Source: JAICMB01 sp035295125
Lineage (GTDB): Bacteria > Acidobacteriota > Terriglobia > Bryobacterales > Bryobacteraceae
Length of the DNA stretch: 64,000 bases
Direction of reading: 5' to 3'
Assembly: GCA_035295125.1 (NCBI GenBank)
Contig: DATGJP010000077.1
Location: forward strand, 62,001-126,000
Part shown: positions 27,901 to 35,340 of the stretch, piece after piece
Layout of the letters: every line of letters starts with the position of its first letter
How positions within the stretch are numbered: position 1 is the first letter of the stretch
Notes under the pieces: model-generated
Databases searched by the model: none
Seen by the model: only the letters and a program-made list of their open reading frames with translations
What the model was told of the DNA's origin: nothing
Made by a program: the position numbers and the translations under genes

Positions 27901-28451
27901 TCGGCGCCAAGTTTTCGACGGCCTCGGGAAGCCTTGTCGTTGAATGGACTGCGCCGTCCTCACCGAACAGCGGAGACTGGATCGCCTTAAGCGCAGTTAA
28001 CGCGCCGTACTGGTGGACCATCTGGTCGCAAAAGACCAATGGCGCCTCGCAAGGAACGGCAAACATTCCGCTGCCGTCGCCATCGGGGGTCTACGAATTG
28101 CGATACTACCAGGCTGGCGGCTTTACAGTCATCGGCCGGAGCGCAGGTTTCGCGATACGAACCAGCGGCTACACGGTCACCGCGCCCAACACGGTAGCGG
28201 CAGGAAGCCCCATCAGTTTCGGCTGGACCGCGGATACGGGCAGAACGGCGCAAGACTACATTGGGCTGTATAAGGTCGGCAATGCCAGCGACCAGCCTGT
28301 GACCTTCCAGGACACTTTCGGTGCGCCCTCCGGAACGCTGAGCGTAACGGCTCCGTCAACGCCGGGGTTGTACGAGCTTCGCTACATCGTGGGGTCGAGC
28401 GGGTATACGTATCTGTCGACTACTACGAGCGCGACGATCATCGTTCACTGA
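24954..28451 (+). CDS. Large secreted TIG / beta-helix / Ig-like repeat protein
   Basis: A protein of 1165 residues. The start is the ATG at 24954, 10 bases after AAGGAG, followed by a signal peptide (LLIAGTLMAATAQS). Residues ~25-115 form an IPT/TIG-like domain (VTIYGRGFGS). Residues ~120-560 form a right-handed parallel beta-helix (repeated IYNNIIYN, IHIHDNIIHD rungs) of the type found in polysaccharide lyases and epimerases. Five ~85-residue Ig-like repeats follow (each with xFTATVxG, VGTLSxxGxYTAP), to ~978. Two related ~90-residue units end the protein (each with GLYELRY or GVYELRY). The N-terminal 550 residues are closely matched by the gene at 42542. It probably acts on or binds the exopolysaccharide outside the cell. 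Confidence 0.85.
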   Translation: MRELTSAAGKALLIAGTLMAATAQSIPPRIFYSDVDSGPNSGGENNNGLYVTIYGRGFGSAQSGSYVTVGGGQAAAYPVWSDTKIAFQLGAAAQTGNIVVSTSAGSSNGLPFTVRAGNIYFVAQNGSNSNAGTVSAPWATLMHARDTMAAGDTVYVRNGIAQTTDDGQGYSSCLTIGANSGRAGFPKALVVYPGESATIGNVNNSSNGGCNTGVRAKGQTENYWTIAGFTIRGGNVAVNPWGEIGWRIIANDISCPNGNAQAGCLDETNNSSIYIYGNNIHHVATNLSPSAVTALYHGVYLSDATSDVWFGWNTIAYVQGCRGLQQNSNNPNADAFGIHIHDNIIHDTQCDGIVMTTVNPAQGTVEIYNNIIYNAGTGPNNAESSGAWSCINVQGWDTTAQSGSGVIDIYNNTLYSCGNFASPPYTGSNGGIMWVSGGNGNKYARIRNNIIDQTGNVPYLVVYNTGGGLCTDAQACPGLQGSNNLYFGGGAAPLNVNVASAETSNNPMFLQPGTDFHLSAGSPAATAGIPTASSTDFDGVTLPQGAGYPIGAYALVSSNNASPSAVNVAVTPPSMSLMGNQSQSFTATVSGSANNGVSWSMSPNVGTLSSSGVYTAPGTVSSSMTVLVTATSAADSSKLASATVTLVPIAVSVSSSVSLAAGQSNQFTATVTGTSQNGVSWSMSPQVGTLSSTGLYTAPATVSGAQSVTITATSVADPTKSASSTVALTASLVVSVNPSAVTLGANGTKQFTATVTGASNTNVVWSVSPSVGSISTSGLYTAPASVTSLQSVTVQATSVADSTRFATAVVTLAPIVAIGINPPNSRIAAGQTQQFTAAVTGTTNTAVQWLMSPNVGTLSGGGLYTAPSSVSSAQMVTITAVSAADATKSVTATVTINPASISISPQSITMQPGQTMMFAPAVSGGTGDAPAVTWSLSPSVGSISSTGVYQAPASITQTQTVTVIATMGTNVATAMVLLNPPGFGAKFSTASGSLVVEWTAPSSPNSGDWIALSAVNAPYWWTIWSQKTNGASQGTANIPLPSPSGVYELRYYQAGGFTVIGRSAGFAIRTSGYTVTAPNTVAAGSPISFGWTADTGRTAQDYIGLYKVGNASDQPVTFQDTFGAPSGTLSVTAPSTPGLYELRYIVGSSGYTYLSTTTSATIIVH

Positions 28452-28468
28452 GTACCGCCTGAAGAACG

Positions 28469-29791
28469 TTACTGGCGCCTGAAGACGGCGCTACGCCTGC
28501 GAACTGCATCCTTCACGACGCCCGCGGTTGAGACGACCCAAGGCATGGGGTCGTCCCAACCAAAGGGCAGCTTGAGGCACGAACGGCAAGAACGCAACCA
28601 ACGAAGAACTCCGGGCAACCCCGGTTCATCGATAGTGCACGACAAATAATCGTTCAGAAAGTGCATGCATCGCCGGCCCACCGGATAGCTGTCTACCGGT
28701 TGGACCGGAAGTCCGAGGGCGTCGTTATAGACCATGGCGGCAAAGTTGACGCCACAGCGGCCGGGAAGCTCGATGAACCACCAGGGCCGCGCGTTTACTT
28801 CGATCATCTTGAACTCGCCATCGCGGTCGTCGAACTTAAACTCGGCGCTAAAGATCCCCCGGTATGATTGATCCGCCAACAGGGCCTTAAGCGCCTTGAT
28901 CGGACCGGCAAGAGGTTCCAGCGACATCGTCTCCATGAAAGCGGTGTTGCCAATCCGCGGTGGATACATGCGGAGGCGGTGTCTGGCAAACAAAGCCGGG
29001 ATGGCGCCATTGCGATCCATGAAGCCGTCCACGAAGTAATGGTTGCTGGGCGGACCCGGTATGTGCTCCTGCAGGAGAATAGGAAATGCCCCCGGCCCGC
29101 TTTCCTGGGCGCCTTGCATGACTTCGACAGCGTTCGCCTTATCCTTGATCAGAAAACCCTTTAAACCATAACGTTTCGAAAATGCTTGTGAATCCACCGG
29201 CTTGAGGAACATGTTTTGATAGCTGGATTCCTCGAGCGCCTGCATTTGCGGGACAGAGTGGAGCACGATCGTTCGTGGACGCGGAACACCGAGACGTTCA
29301 AGCAGCCACGCGAAGCGCGCTTTATCGGTCAGGATCTCGATTGTATGGACGGAGGGGATACTACGAGGAAATCGATCGTTAAAGTCTTCGGGTAATCTCG
29401 AGACAGCCTGAACCCACTCATCGGAGCTGGGAATCAGCACCATCTCTTTCAACTTCAAACGAGAGAGGAAGTCAGGGAGATCGTCAACATTAGGACAATG
29501 ACGTTCCCCGTTTGGAAGCGGACGATACCAGCGCGAGGCGGCCATCAGATCGGCCGAGTCGCAGACGGAATAGGAGTGAACGCCAGCCCATCCCAGGCAG
29601 CGAATGACTCCGACGCCTGTCAAACCGGACCCGAGCACCAGCGCCGGAACGTGGCTGTTGAGTCGCGCACGATCGCTCGCAACATCAACGACCGCGCGGT
29701 CGGTTACTTCGGTGAAAGAGGCCGGCATCGGCTTTGTAATCAGTGAGTGAGATGCACTTTCGATATGAAATGTGACATGAAATTCCGCCAT
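28469..29791 (-). CDS. ATP-grasp family ligase
   Basis: About 440 residues. The frame opens with TTG at 29824; ATG codons at 29791 and 29728 are also possible, and none has a good ribosome site. The N-terminus has a nucleotide-like fold (PALVLGSGLTGVGVIRCLGWAG). The ATP-grasp core follows: KARFAWLLERLGVPRPRT, FLKPVDSQ, ILLQEHIPGP and the metal-binding end FKMIEVNARPWWF. Such enzymes join a carboxylate to an amine or thiol through an acyl phosphate. Its position, convergent to the beta-helix gene and divergent from the export gene, suggests it modifies a sugar or a cell-surface component. The substrate is unknown. Confidence 0.8.
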   Translation of the reverse strand: MAEFHVTFHIESASHSLITKPMPASFTEVTDRAVVDVASDRARLNSHVPALVLGSGLTGVGVIRCLGWAGVHSYSVCDSADLMAASRWYRPLPNGERHCPNVDDLPDFLSRLKLKEMVLIPSSDEWVQAVSRLPEDFNDRFPRSIPSVHTIEILTDKARFAWLLERLGVPRPRTIVLHSVPQMQALEESSYQNMFLKPVDSQAFSKRYGLKGFLIKDKANAVEVMQGAQESGPGAFPILLQEHIPGPPSNHYFVDGFMDRNGAIPALFARHRLRMYPPRIGNTAFMETMSLEPLAGPIKALKALLADQSYRGIFSAEFKFDDRDGEFKMIEVNARPWWFIELPGRCGVNFAAMVYNDALGLPVQPVDSYPVGRRCMHFLNDYLSCTIDEPGLPGVLRWLRSCRSCLKLPFGWDDPMPWVVSTAGVVKDAVRRRSAVFRRQ

Positions 29792-29859
29792 CTGATCGCG
29801 CTTTGCCGGCTTGTTATCCAACAAAATATTGGCATTGGATTTGCACCAGTGCGAGGGGT

Positions 29860-30507
29860 ATGGCGTCTAAACGATCACTCATCGGCGCGGTCTTACTGAG
29901 CGCTTCTCTCTGCCTGTTCACTCCGCTTCGAGCTCAAAATATTCCACAAGGAGCCAGCCTGGTCAATGGCGCAGCCAACATACCTGACGCCTTGAAGGCA
30001 ACACCCAGCCCGCTGCCCGTGGGCTATGTAATTGGACCGGGGGACATCCTGCAAATCGATGTACGCAAAGAGCCGGACGTCTCTGTCCCGTCTGTGGTTG
30101 TCCGCCCGGACGGCATCATTTCGGTGCCGCTGATCAAGGACGTGAATGCATCGGGGCTGACGCCTCACGAACTGGAAGCAAATATTACGGAGAAGCTGGC
30201 CAAGCTCATCCGCGAGCCCGATGTGACGATTGTAATCAAGGAGATTCACAGCGCCAAGGTCTTTGTCATCGGCGCGGTAAAACAAGAGGGCGCTCTCACG
30301 TTGCAAGGTCCGTTGTCGGTGTTGCAGGCGATCGCGGAAGCGGGCGGGCTTACCGATTACGCCAAGCGCAACAAGATCTTCATCATGCGCGACGATCACG
30401 GAAAGGCGCTGCGGTTGCCCTTCGAATACGACGCGGTGATTCGAGGCTTGCACCCCGATCAGAATGTCATGCTACGCCCGGGCGACAGCCTCATCGTTCC
30501 GCAGTAG
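29860..30507 (+). CDS. Wza-type polysaccharide export protein
   Basis: A 215-residue periplasmic or outer-membrane protein. I chose the ATG at 29860, giving a signal peptide (LIGAVLLSASLCLFTPLRA); no lipobox cysteine is evident. The Poly_export domain is clear: GYVIGPGDILQIDVRKEPDVS, RPDGIISVPLIKDV, then an SLBB domain (VFVIGAVKQEGALTLQGPLSVLQAIAEAGG). It ends MLRPGDSLIVPQ. It is short compared with E. coli Wza and fits the single-SLBB export proteins of exosortase-linked loci. It is the first gene of the export part of the operon. Confidence 0.92.
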   Translation: MASKRSLIGAVLLSASLCLFTPLRAQNIPQGASLVNGAANIPDALKATPSPLPVGYVIGPGDILQIDVRKEPDVSVPSVVVRPDGIISVPLIKDVNASGLTPHELEANITEKLAKLIREPDVTIVIKEIHSAKVFVIGAVKQEGALTLQGPLSVLQAIAEAGGLTDYAKRNKIFIMRDDHGKALRLPFEYDAVIRGLHPDQNVMLRPGDSLIVPQ

Positions 30508-30514
30508 GCGCGGC

Positions 30515-31879
30515 ATGATTCCTCGGATCAAATCCAAAACTTTGGGATTTATGTCGAAAACTTTTCCCCTTGGAAACATTCTGCGGCGAATCGGGCTGAT
30601 CGGCCTCGTAATCGGGACCGCCTGGCTGGGAACTTCAGCGGCGGCCGGCCAGGAAGCGAATGTTCAGAGCACGAAACAGGATCACGACTTCCCCTCAAAC
30701 GGCTTCCACTTGTTTCAACTGGACTTCGCCACCGGCTGGACCACCCTAAGCGGCGTCGGGAATTTCGCCTTCGACCAATCGGAGGGGGGATTCAGCGGCG
30801 TATCCGCGTGGGGTTCGTTCCTGACCGGTTACTCCTATCGCACATATACAAGCACCTTCCTGGTTCGCTACCGGCCCTCCTACACGAACTCATTCGAATA
30901 TTCAAAGCACTGGTTCAACCACGATTTCAGCATCGAATACACGCGGCGCCTGAAGCCAAGGTGGTCTCTTCGACTTTCGGCTACCGCGTCGGACGACACC
31001 ATAGAAGAAACCATCCTCAATCAGAATCCTTTGGGGCAGAATTTCGAACAGCCCGCAGCCGGAACACTCTACCAGCCGCAGCTCCTCATTCCGACCCCTG
31101 CCCTGCTCTACGGGCTGCGCGTGCTCGATGCCGGTGCCCTGGCGACCGTCATCTACAGTCCCTCTCCCCGTACGCGCTTGACCATGAATGCCGGCGGCTT
31201 TGATATCCAATCGCGTTCCGTAAATACGCCGCAGCCGAGTCTGCTGCTCGACCGCACAAATATGGCGGAAGCCGCCGCCGATTTCCTCTATCACGTGAAT
31301 CCTCGCACAGAAGTTGGAGTCGAGGGATCATTTCTGCAGGCTTACAGCGTCTATGGAGCGTACCGGCAGACAACCGGGGGCGGGACCTTCGGGTATGAGC
31401 TCGGGCCGCATTGGCTAGCGACGGGCATGTTGGGCATGACTGTCAACAGCTCGATCGGAGCCGGCCGACTGGTATATCAGCCAACCTTGACAACCGACGC
31501 CGGTCTGACGTATCGCGGACGTGAAAACACCCTGAGCCTGTCATATCGGCGCCTCGGCGGCGACACATACGGTTTTGGCGCCAACGCAACCATGATTTAT
31601 ACCGCCGACTGGTATTGGCAGTATCACGATCATTCCTGGAAAGTGATCGGCAAAGCCTTGCGGCAGCAACTGACCGGCGGAGTGGGCGGCGGTCTCGGCC
31701 TGTGGGAAGTCAGTTTTGGTGGATCGCGCCAGCTAGGGCAGCAGATGTCTACAACCTTTACGGGTGCATATATGCGCGAGCAACTGCAAACCGTTCCGCA
31801 ATTGAGCCAGGGCAGTGCATTCGCGGTCCGGGTGACCATGTCCTGGATTCCGTTCCTGAAGGAAACCCCACGGCGGTAA
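30515..31879 (+). CDS. Putative outer-membrane beta-barrel protein of the export locus
   Basis: About 454 residues from ATG 30515; ATG 30551 is an alternative start. A signal peptide is visible (IGLIGLVIGTAWLGTSAAAG). The mature protein is made of alternating strands rich in Tyr, Trp, Phe and Thr with many T/S-x-x-x-Y/W repeats (SLSYRRLGGDTYGF, YTADWYWQYHDHSW), typical of outer-membrane barrels. Its place between the Wza-type and Wzz-type genes matches barrel proteins associated with PEP-CTERM/exosortase-type loci. A role as outer-membrane export pore or assembly partner is inferred. Confidence 0.7.
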   Translation: MIPRIKSKTLGFMSKTFPLGNILRRIGLIGLVIGTAWLGTSAAAGQEANVQSTKQDHDFPSNGFHLFQLDFATGWTTLSGVGNFAFDQSEGGFSGVSAWGSFLTGYSYRTYTSTFLVRYRPSYTNSFEYSKHWFNHDFSIEYTRRLKPRWSLRLSATASDDTIEETILNQNPLGQNFEQPAAGTLYQPQLLIPTPALLYGLRVLDAGALATVIYSPSPRTRLTMNAGGFDIQSRSVNTPQPSLLLDRTNMAEAAADFLYHVNPRTEVGVEGSFLQAYSVYGAYRQTTGGGTFGYELGPHWLATGMLGMTVNSSIGAGRLVYQPTLTTDAGLTYRGRENTLSLSYRRLGGDTYGFGANATMIYTADWYWQYHDHSWKVIGKALRQQLTGGVGGGLGLWEVSFGGSRQLGQQMSTTFTGAYMREQLQTVPQLSQGSAFAVRVTMSWIPFLKETPRR

Positions 31880-31931
31880 GCAATGCGAACTTTTTGCACA
31901 AAATCCTATTTTTATTCCATTCAGAGGTCTA

Positions 31932-33515
31932 ATGACGCGAGATAAGAATCGACTCATCCCCGGACAGTTCCACCCCATGTCGTTGCTTCGGATGTTATGG
32001 AAGCACCGCATGCTGATCACGATCACAACCCTCGCCATTTCTATTGCGGGGCTGATAGTGATCTACGCCATGCCGGACATCTACCAGGCCGACGCCGTCA
32101 TCGTCGTTGACTCTCAAAAGATCCCGGAGAAATTCGTCGCTTCGACCGTTGAGGTGACGCTACGAGACAGTCTTAACGAAATCAGTCATCGCGTCCTTAA
32201 TTCAAGCCAGCTTCAACAGATCATCGACGATCTCGGTCTTTACCCTAAGGAACGGAAGAAGAAATCGCGCGAAGAGATCCTCGACCAGATGCGCAACCAT
32301 GACCTCACCATTACCTTAGAGCGGGGGTTTGGCGGGGTGAGGCCAGGGGGTGGCGCCTTCCGCGTGACCTATGAAGGACCCTCTCCGGTGACGGTGGCAA
32401 AGGTGGTAAATCGCATTGCCGACCTGTTCATTCGCGAGAATTTTCGTGATCGCGCCGAGCGCGCGGCCGGAACTTCGGAGTTCCTCGAACAGCGGCTTGA
32501 CGAGGCCCAAAAGAGCCTCGACCAGCAGGAAGCCATGCTCAGTCAGTATAAGATGCGCTACTCCGGAGAGCTTCCCCAACAGGAACCCGAGTTATTGGGG
32601 GCGCTCAACCGGCTCCACTCCGAACTCATCGCGAATGAGGAAGCTATAACTCGCGCGCAGCAGAACCGGCTGCTTCTTCAGAACACTCTTCAGTTTGCCG
32701 AAACGGATGAGGCTGGAACGGAACGGGCGCTGGCCGAGGCGGAAAAAGCCGCAAAGCTGCAAGCGACCACGAAAGAGGCCGCTGCGCCGAAACCACAGCC
32801 TAAGCCGTCCGAGGTGGTCCGCGCACAGCTCGAGGCGGCCCAGCTTCGCTATACCGACGATCATCCGGAAGTAAAGCTTCTCAAGGCAGAGCTCGCCCGT
32901 TTGGAACAGGAAGAGAGCATCGCGGCCCAGCAGGCCGCGACATCGGACGTGGCGAAACCCATACCCTCTCCCACGGCAATACATCCGACCGTGGCGGACC
33001 TGAACCGCGCCAAAGAGCGGATTGCCACCGTCAGGACTCAGCTTGCCCTCATGGACGCCGACATCGTGAAACGCAACAACGACCGCGACCGGATTACGAA
33101 GGAGATTGCCGACTATCAGGGCCGGGTGGAGAGCCTGCCCAAAAGAGAACAGCAGATGGCGGGGCTGACCCGCGACTACGAAAACTCCAAAACTAACTAC
33201 CACTCTCTGCTGGAGAAGAAGATGTCGGCCGAAATGGCGACTCAAATGGAACGGGGCAAGCAATCCGAGAGGTTTGCCGTGACCGACCCGGCTCGCGTGC
33301 CGGTGAAACCCGTAAAGCCCAAGCGCAAGACCCTTTCGACTGTCCTGGTGATTGCCGCCCTCGGGCTAAGCCTTGGCCTGACCTTTTTGATTGAACTGCG
33401 CAAGGGCGTGGTCCTCGGCGAATGGGAGCTGCCGGAACAAATGGTCGTACTCGGAAAGATTCCCCGAATCGTTCTGACCGGCCCCGAAATCCGTGTCGCC
33501 GACAGAGCTGTGTAA
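31932..33515 (+). CDS. Wzz/GumC-type chain-length determinant
   Basis: A 527-residue inner-membrane protein. Helix 1 is at about residues 28-50 (LITITTLAISIAGLIVIYA) and helix 2 near 460-480 (TVLVIAALGLSLGLTFLIEL). A long periplasmic coiled-coil lies between (FLEQRLDEAQKSLDQQEAML; REQQMAGLTRDYENSKTNY). A charged, Ala-, Lys- and Pro-rich stretch (KEAAAPKPQPKPSE) sits near residue 285. There is no kinase domain here: the kinase is the next gene. It sets the length of the polymer and links the synthesis complex to the export channel. Confidence 0.92.
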   Translation: MTRDKNRLIPGQFHPMSLLRMLWKHRMLITITTLAISIAGLIVIYAMPDIYQADAVIVVDSQKIPEKFVASTVEVTLRDSLNEISHRVLNSSQLQQIIDDLGLYPKERKKKSREEILDQMRNHDLTITLERGFGGVRPGGGAFRVTYEGPSPVTVAKVVNRIADLFIRENFRDRAERAAGTSEFLEQRLDEAQKSLDQQEAMLSQYKMRYSGELPQQEPELLGALNRLHSELIANEEAITRAQQNRLLLQNTLQFAETDEAGTERALAEAEKAAKLQATTKEAAAPKPQPKPSEVVRAQLEAAQLRYTDDHPEVKLLKAELARLEQEESIAAQQAATSDVAKPIPSPTAIHPTVADLNRAKERIATVRTQLALMDADIVKRNNDRDRITKEIADYQGRVESLPKREQQMAGLTRDYENSKTNYHSLLEKKMSAEMATQMERGKQSERFAVTDPARVPVKPVKPKRKTLSTVLVIAALGLSLGLTFLIELRKGVVLGEWELPEQMVVLGKIPRIVLTGPEIRVADRAV

Positions 33516-33641
33516 GTAAAAATATCTGTTCAATTTAATGCTCGAAATTCGTCAACCATTTGTTGTACTACTCACTGCGAAAGGACTCTTAGTGTACCCA
33601 CACCAGTTTGCAGTTACCACCCGCTACCGGAGAGCAGCCCT

Positions 33642-34469
33642 ATGAGTACTGTGTGTCCTGCGCTTGAGATGGAAGGTGATTCGCACATGCCGCAAGTGAA
33701 CGGCGTCTCAGCCGCCCCAGCCAGTTATCGCTCCCTTTCCGCGCGCATTCCCGCTGGAGCTCCCGCGCTGCCGTTTCATGGCGAAGATGTCAGGGCCGCC
33801 GAGCAATACCGTCTGCTGCGAACGAATATAGTCCAACACCCGTTGCAGCCTCGGTTGATGGCGATCGGCAGCGCCAGCCCCGGAGACGGCAAGACGATCA
33901 CGGCGATCAACCTCGCCGGAACGCTCGCCCTTAAGCATGACCTCAGCGTATTGCTTGTTGACGGTGATCTCAGGCGGTCGACTGTTGCGCAGGTATTGGG
34001 CATTCCCGCGGAGCCCGGCCTGGCGGAAGTGCTGCGGGGGCAGGTGCGTCTGGAAGAGGCGATCGTTCGAATCGAACAAGCTCCGAACCTGTATGTGCTC
34101 CCCTCGGGCGATACGGATTTGAATCCCACAGAGCTTCTGGACTCAGAAGCCTGCAGCTCGACGTTCGCGTCGTTTCGCGAGCGGTTTTCTTATGTCGTCG
34201 TTGACACCACGCCCATGACCGCAGTCGCGGACTTTAAGCTGGTGTCGCAACTCTGCGATGGAACGCTTGTGGTGGTGCGTCCCGACCACACGAATCGCAA
34301 CGCTCTTATGCGCGCGATTGAAGTGGCGCCACAAATTACCATACTCGGGGCGATTCTTAACGATTACCCGGACTGGTTTCTTTCGCGGACGGAAGACTAT
34401 TACGGCTATTATTACGGCGAGTCAGGAAGTGGAGTCAAGAGTATGTCGTCGGGCAGGGGTCGGAAGTAG
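33642..34469 (+). CDS. CpsD-type BY-kinase with C-terminal tyrosine cluster
   Basis: A 275-residue cytoplasmic kinase. The ATG at 33642 follows GGAGAG. Walker A is SPGDGKTITAINLA (about residue 78), Walker A' is LLVDGDLRRSTVAQ, and Walker B is VVVDTTPM. The tail carries EDYYGYYYGE (about residues 252-261), a tyrosine cluster for autophosphorylation. It pairs with the separate Wzz-type protein encoded just upstream. Cycles of phosphorylation control polymer assembly in such systems. Confidence 0.92.
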   Translation: MSTVCPALEMEGDSHMPQVNGVSAAPASYRSLSARIPAGAPALPFHGEDVRAAEQYRLLRTNIVQHPLQPRLMAIGSASPGDGKTITAINLAGTLALKHDLSVLLVDGDLRRSTVAQVLGIPAEPGLAEVLRGQVRLEEAIVRIEQAPNLYVLPSGDTDLNPTELLDSEACSSTFASFRERFSYVVVDTTPMTAVADFKLVSQLCDGTLVVVRPDHTNRNALMRAIEVAPQITILGAILNDYPDWFLSRTEDYYGYYYGESGSGVKSMSSGRGRK

Positions 34470-34533
34470 TAGTTAGCAGTTTCTTCAATATCAACAACTT
34501 AGACGTTTTCCTGTAAGTGAGAATGGCGGAGCT

Positions 34534-35097
34534 ATGTCTTTAGTTGCCGGGAAGCGATGGTATGCCGTCCAGACGCGGTCGAATTTTGAGACCTCGGCAT
34601 GCACGGAGCTGGAAATGCGCGGCGTGGAAAGTTATCACGCGTCCTTCCGTGAGATCCATCAGTGGGCGGATCGCAGGAAGACCGTCAACCGGCCGCTTTT
34701 TCCCGGATATGTCTTCGCCCGGTTTCAGGACTCGAACGAGGCGCGGGTCCGCGTGCTGCAAGCGGCCGGCGTCGTGCGAATCCTCGGATCACAACGGTCC
34801 ATTGCGCCAATTCCGGACATAGAGATCGATTCCATCCGGCGAACACTATCGAGTGGGCAGCCCTGGGGAATCCACCCTTTCCTCCGGGAAGGCACGCGGG
34901 CGCGCGTCCGCCGCGGGCCTCTCAAGAATGCCGAGGGTATTTTGGTGCGTGTAAAGAGTGATACCCGGCTCGTGATGTCTATCACTCTTTTTTCCAAATC
35001 AGTCGCTACAGAGGTCAGTATTGCAGACCTCGAACTGCTAAATGACAGCATAGAATCTTTTCCGAATACGGGGGACAGGGTATGTATCCCAATCTGA
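34534..35097 (+). CDS. NusG paralogue, UpxY/RfaH-type antiterminator
   Basis: A 187-residue protein with an N-terminal NGN domain (WYAVQTRSNFE, HASFREIHQWADRRK, RPLFPGYVFARF) and a C-terminal KOW-like domain (EGTRARVRRGPLKNAEGILV). The fold matches UpxY-type specialised NusG paralogues, which bind elongating RNA polymerase and allow long capsule or exopolysaccharide operons to be read through. It sits between the kinase and the glycosyltransferase run, and its 3' end overlaps the next gene by 16 bases. The usual ops/JUMPstart target was not found. Confidence 0.88.
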   Translation: MSLVAGKRWYAVQTRSNFETSACTELEMRGVESYHASFREIHQWADRRKTVNRPLFPGYVFARFQDSNEARVRVLQAAGVVRILGSQRSIAPIPDIEIDSIRRTLSSGQPWGIHPFLREGTRARVRRGPLKNAEGILVRVKSDTRLVMSITLFSKSVATEVSIADLELLNDSIESFPNTGDRVCIPI

Positions 35098-35327
35098 AAT
35101 TGCAGTTGTGGAAGAGAGGCATCCGGCAGAATCGCCTTGCCAAGGAGCTCAACGTCGACGAAACGACGCTCAGCCGGATCGTAAACGGATTTCGCGAGCC
35201 GAGTCCCGAACTCAAACGCCGAATTTCGGCTTTCCTGGACTGCGACGCGTCATGGCTGTTTCAGAGCCAGGATCGCGACGAGAACAGCCCGGCATCGCAG
35301 GAGATGCCCACTACAGAATCCGTTTAA
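35082..35327 (+). CDS. Small XRE-type helix-turn-helix regulator
   Basis: An 81-residue protein. Residues ~5-60 form a Cro/C1-type helix-turn-helix: WKRGIRQNRLAKELNVDETT, LSRIVNGFREPSPELKRRIS, then DCDASWLF. The polar tail (residues 62-81) is disordered-looking. The start is inside the end of the antiterminator gene, with GGGGACAGGG upstream. It may regulate its own operon; this is inferred only from location. Confidence 0.8.
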   Translation: MYPNLKLQLWKRGIRQNRLAKELNVDETTLSRIVNGFREPSPELKRRISAFLDCDASWLFQSQDRDENSPASQEMPTTESV

Positions 35328-35340
35328 GGAGCCCGTCATT
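35326..35340 (+). promoter_or_regulatory. Ribosome site with rare AUU start codon
   Basis: AAGGAG at 35326-35331 overlaps the TAA stop of the preceding gene. Six bases later, at 35338, comes ATT in the frame of the glycosyltransferase. No in-frame ATG, GTG or TTG occurs between the preceding stop and the ATG at 35389, and the 17 residues before that ATG belong to the fold. Confidence 0.6.

Noticed and set aside
34525..34536. GGCGGAGCTAT resembling the ops element of RfaH-type antiterminators
   Set aside because: It lacks the conserved TAGC core and is adequately explained as the ribosome site of the antiterminator gene.
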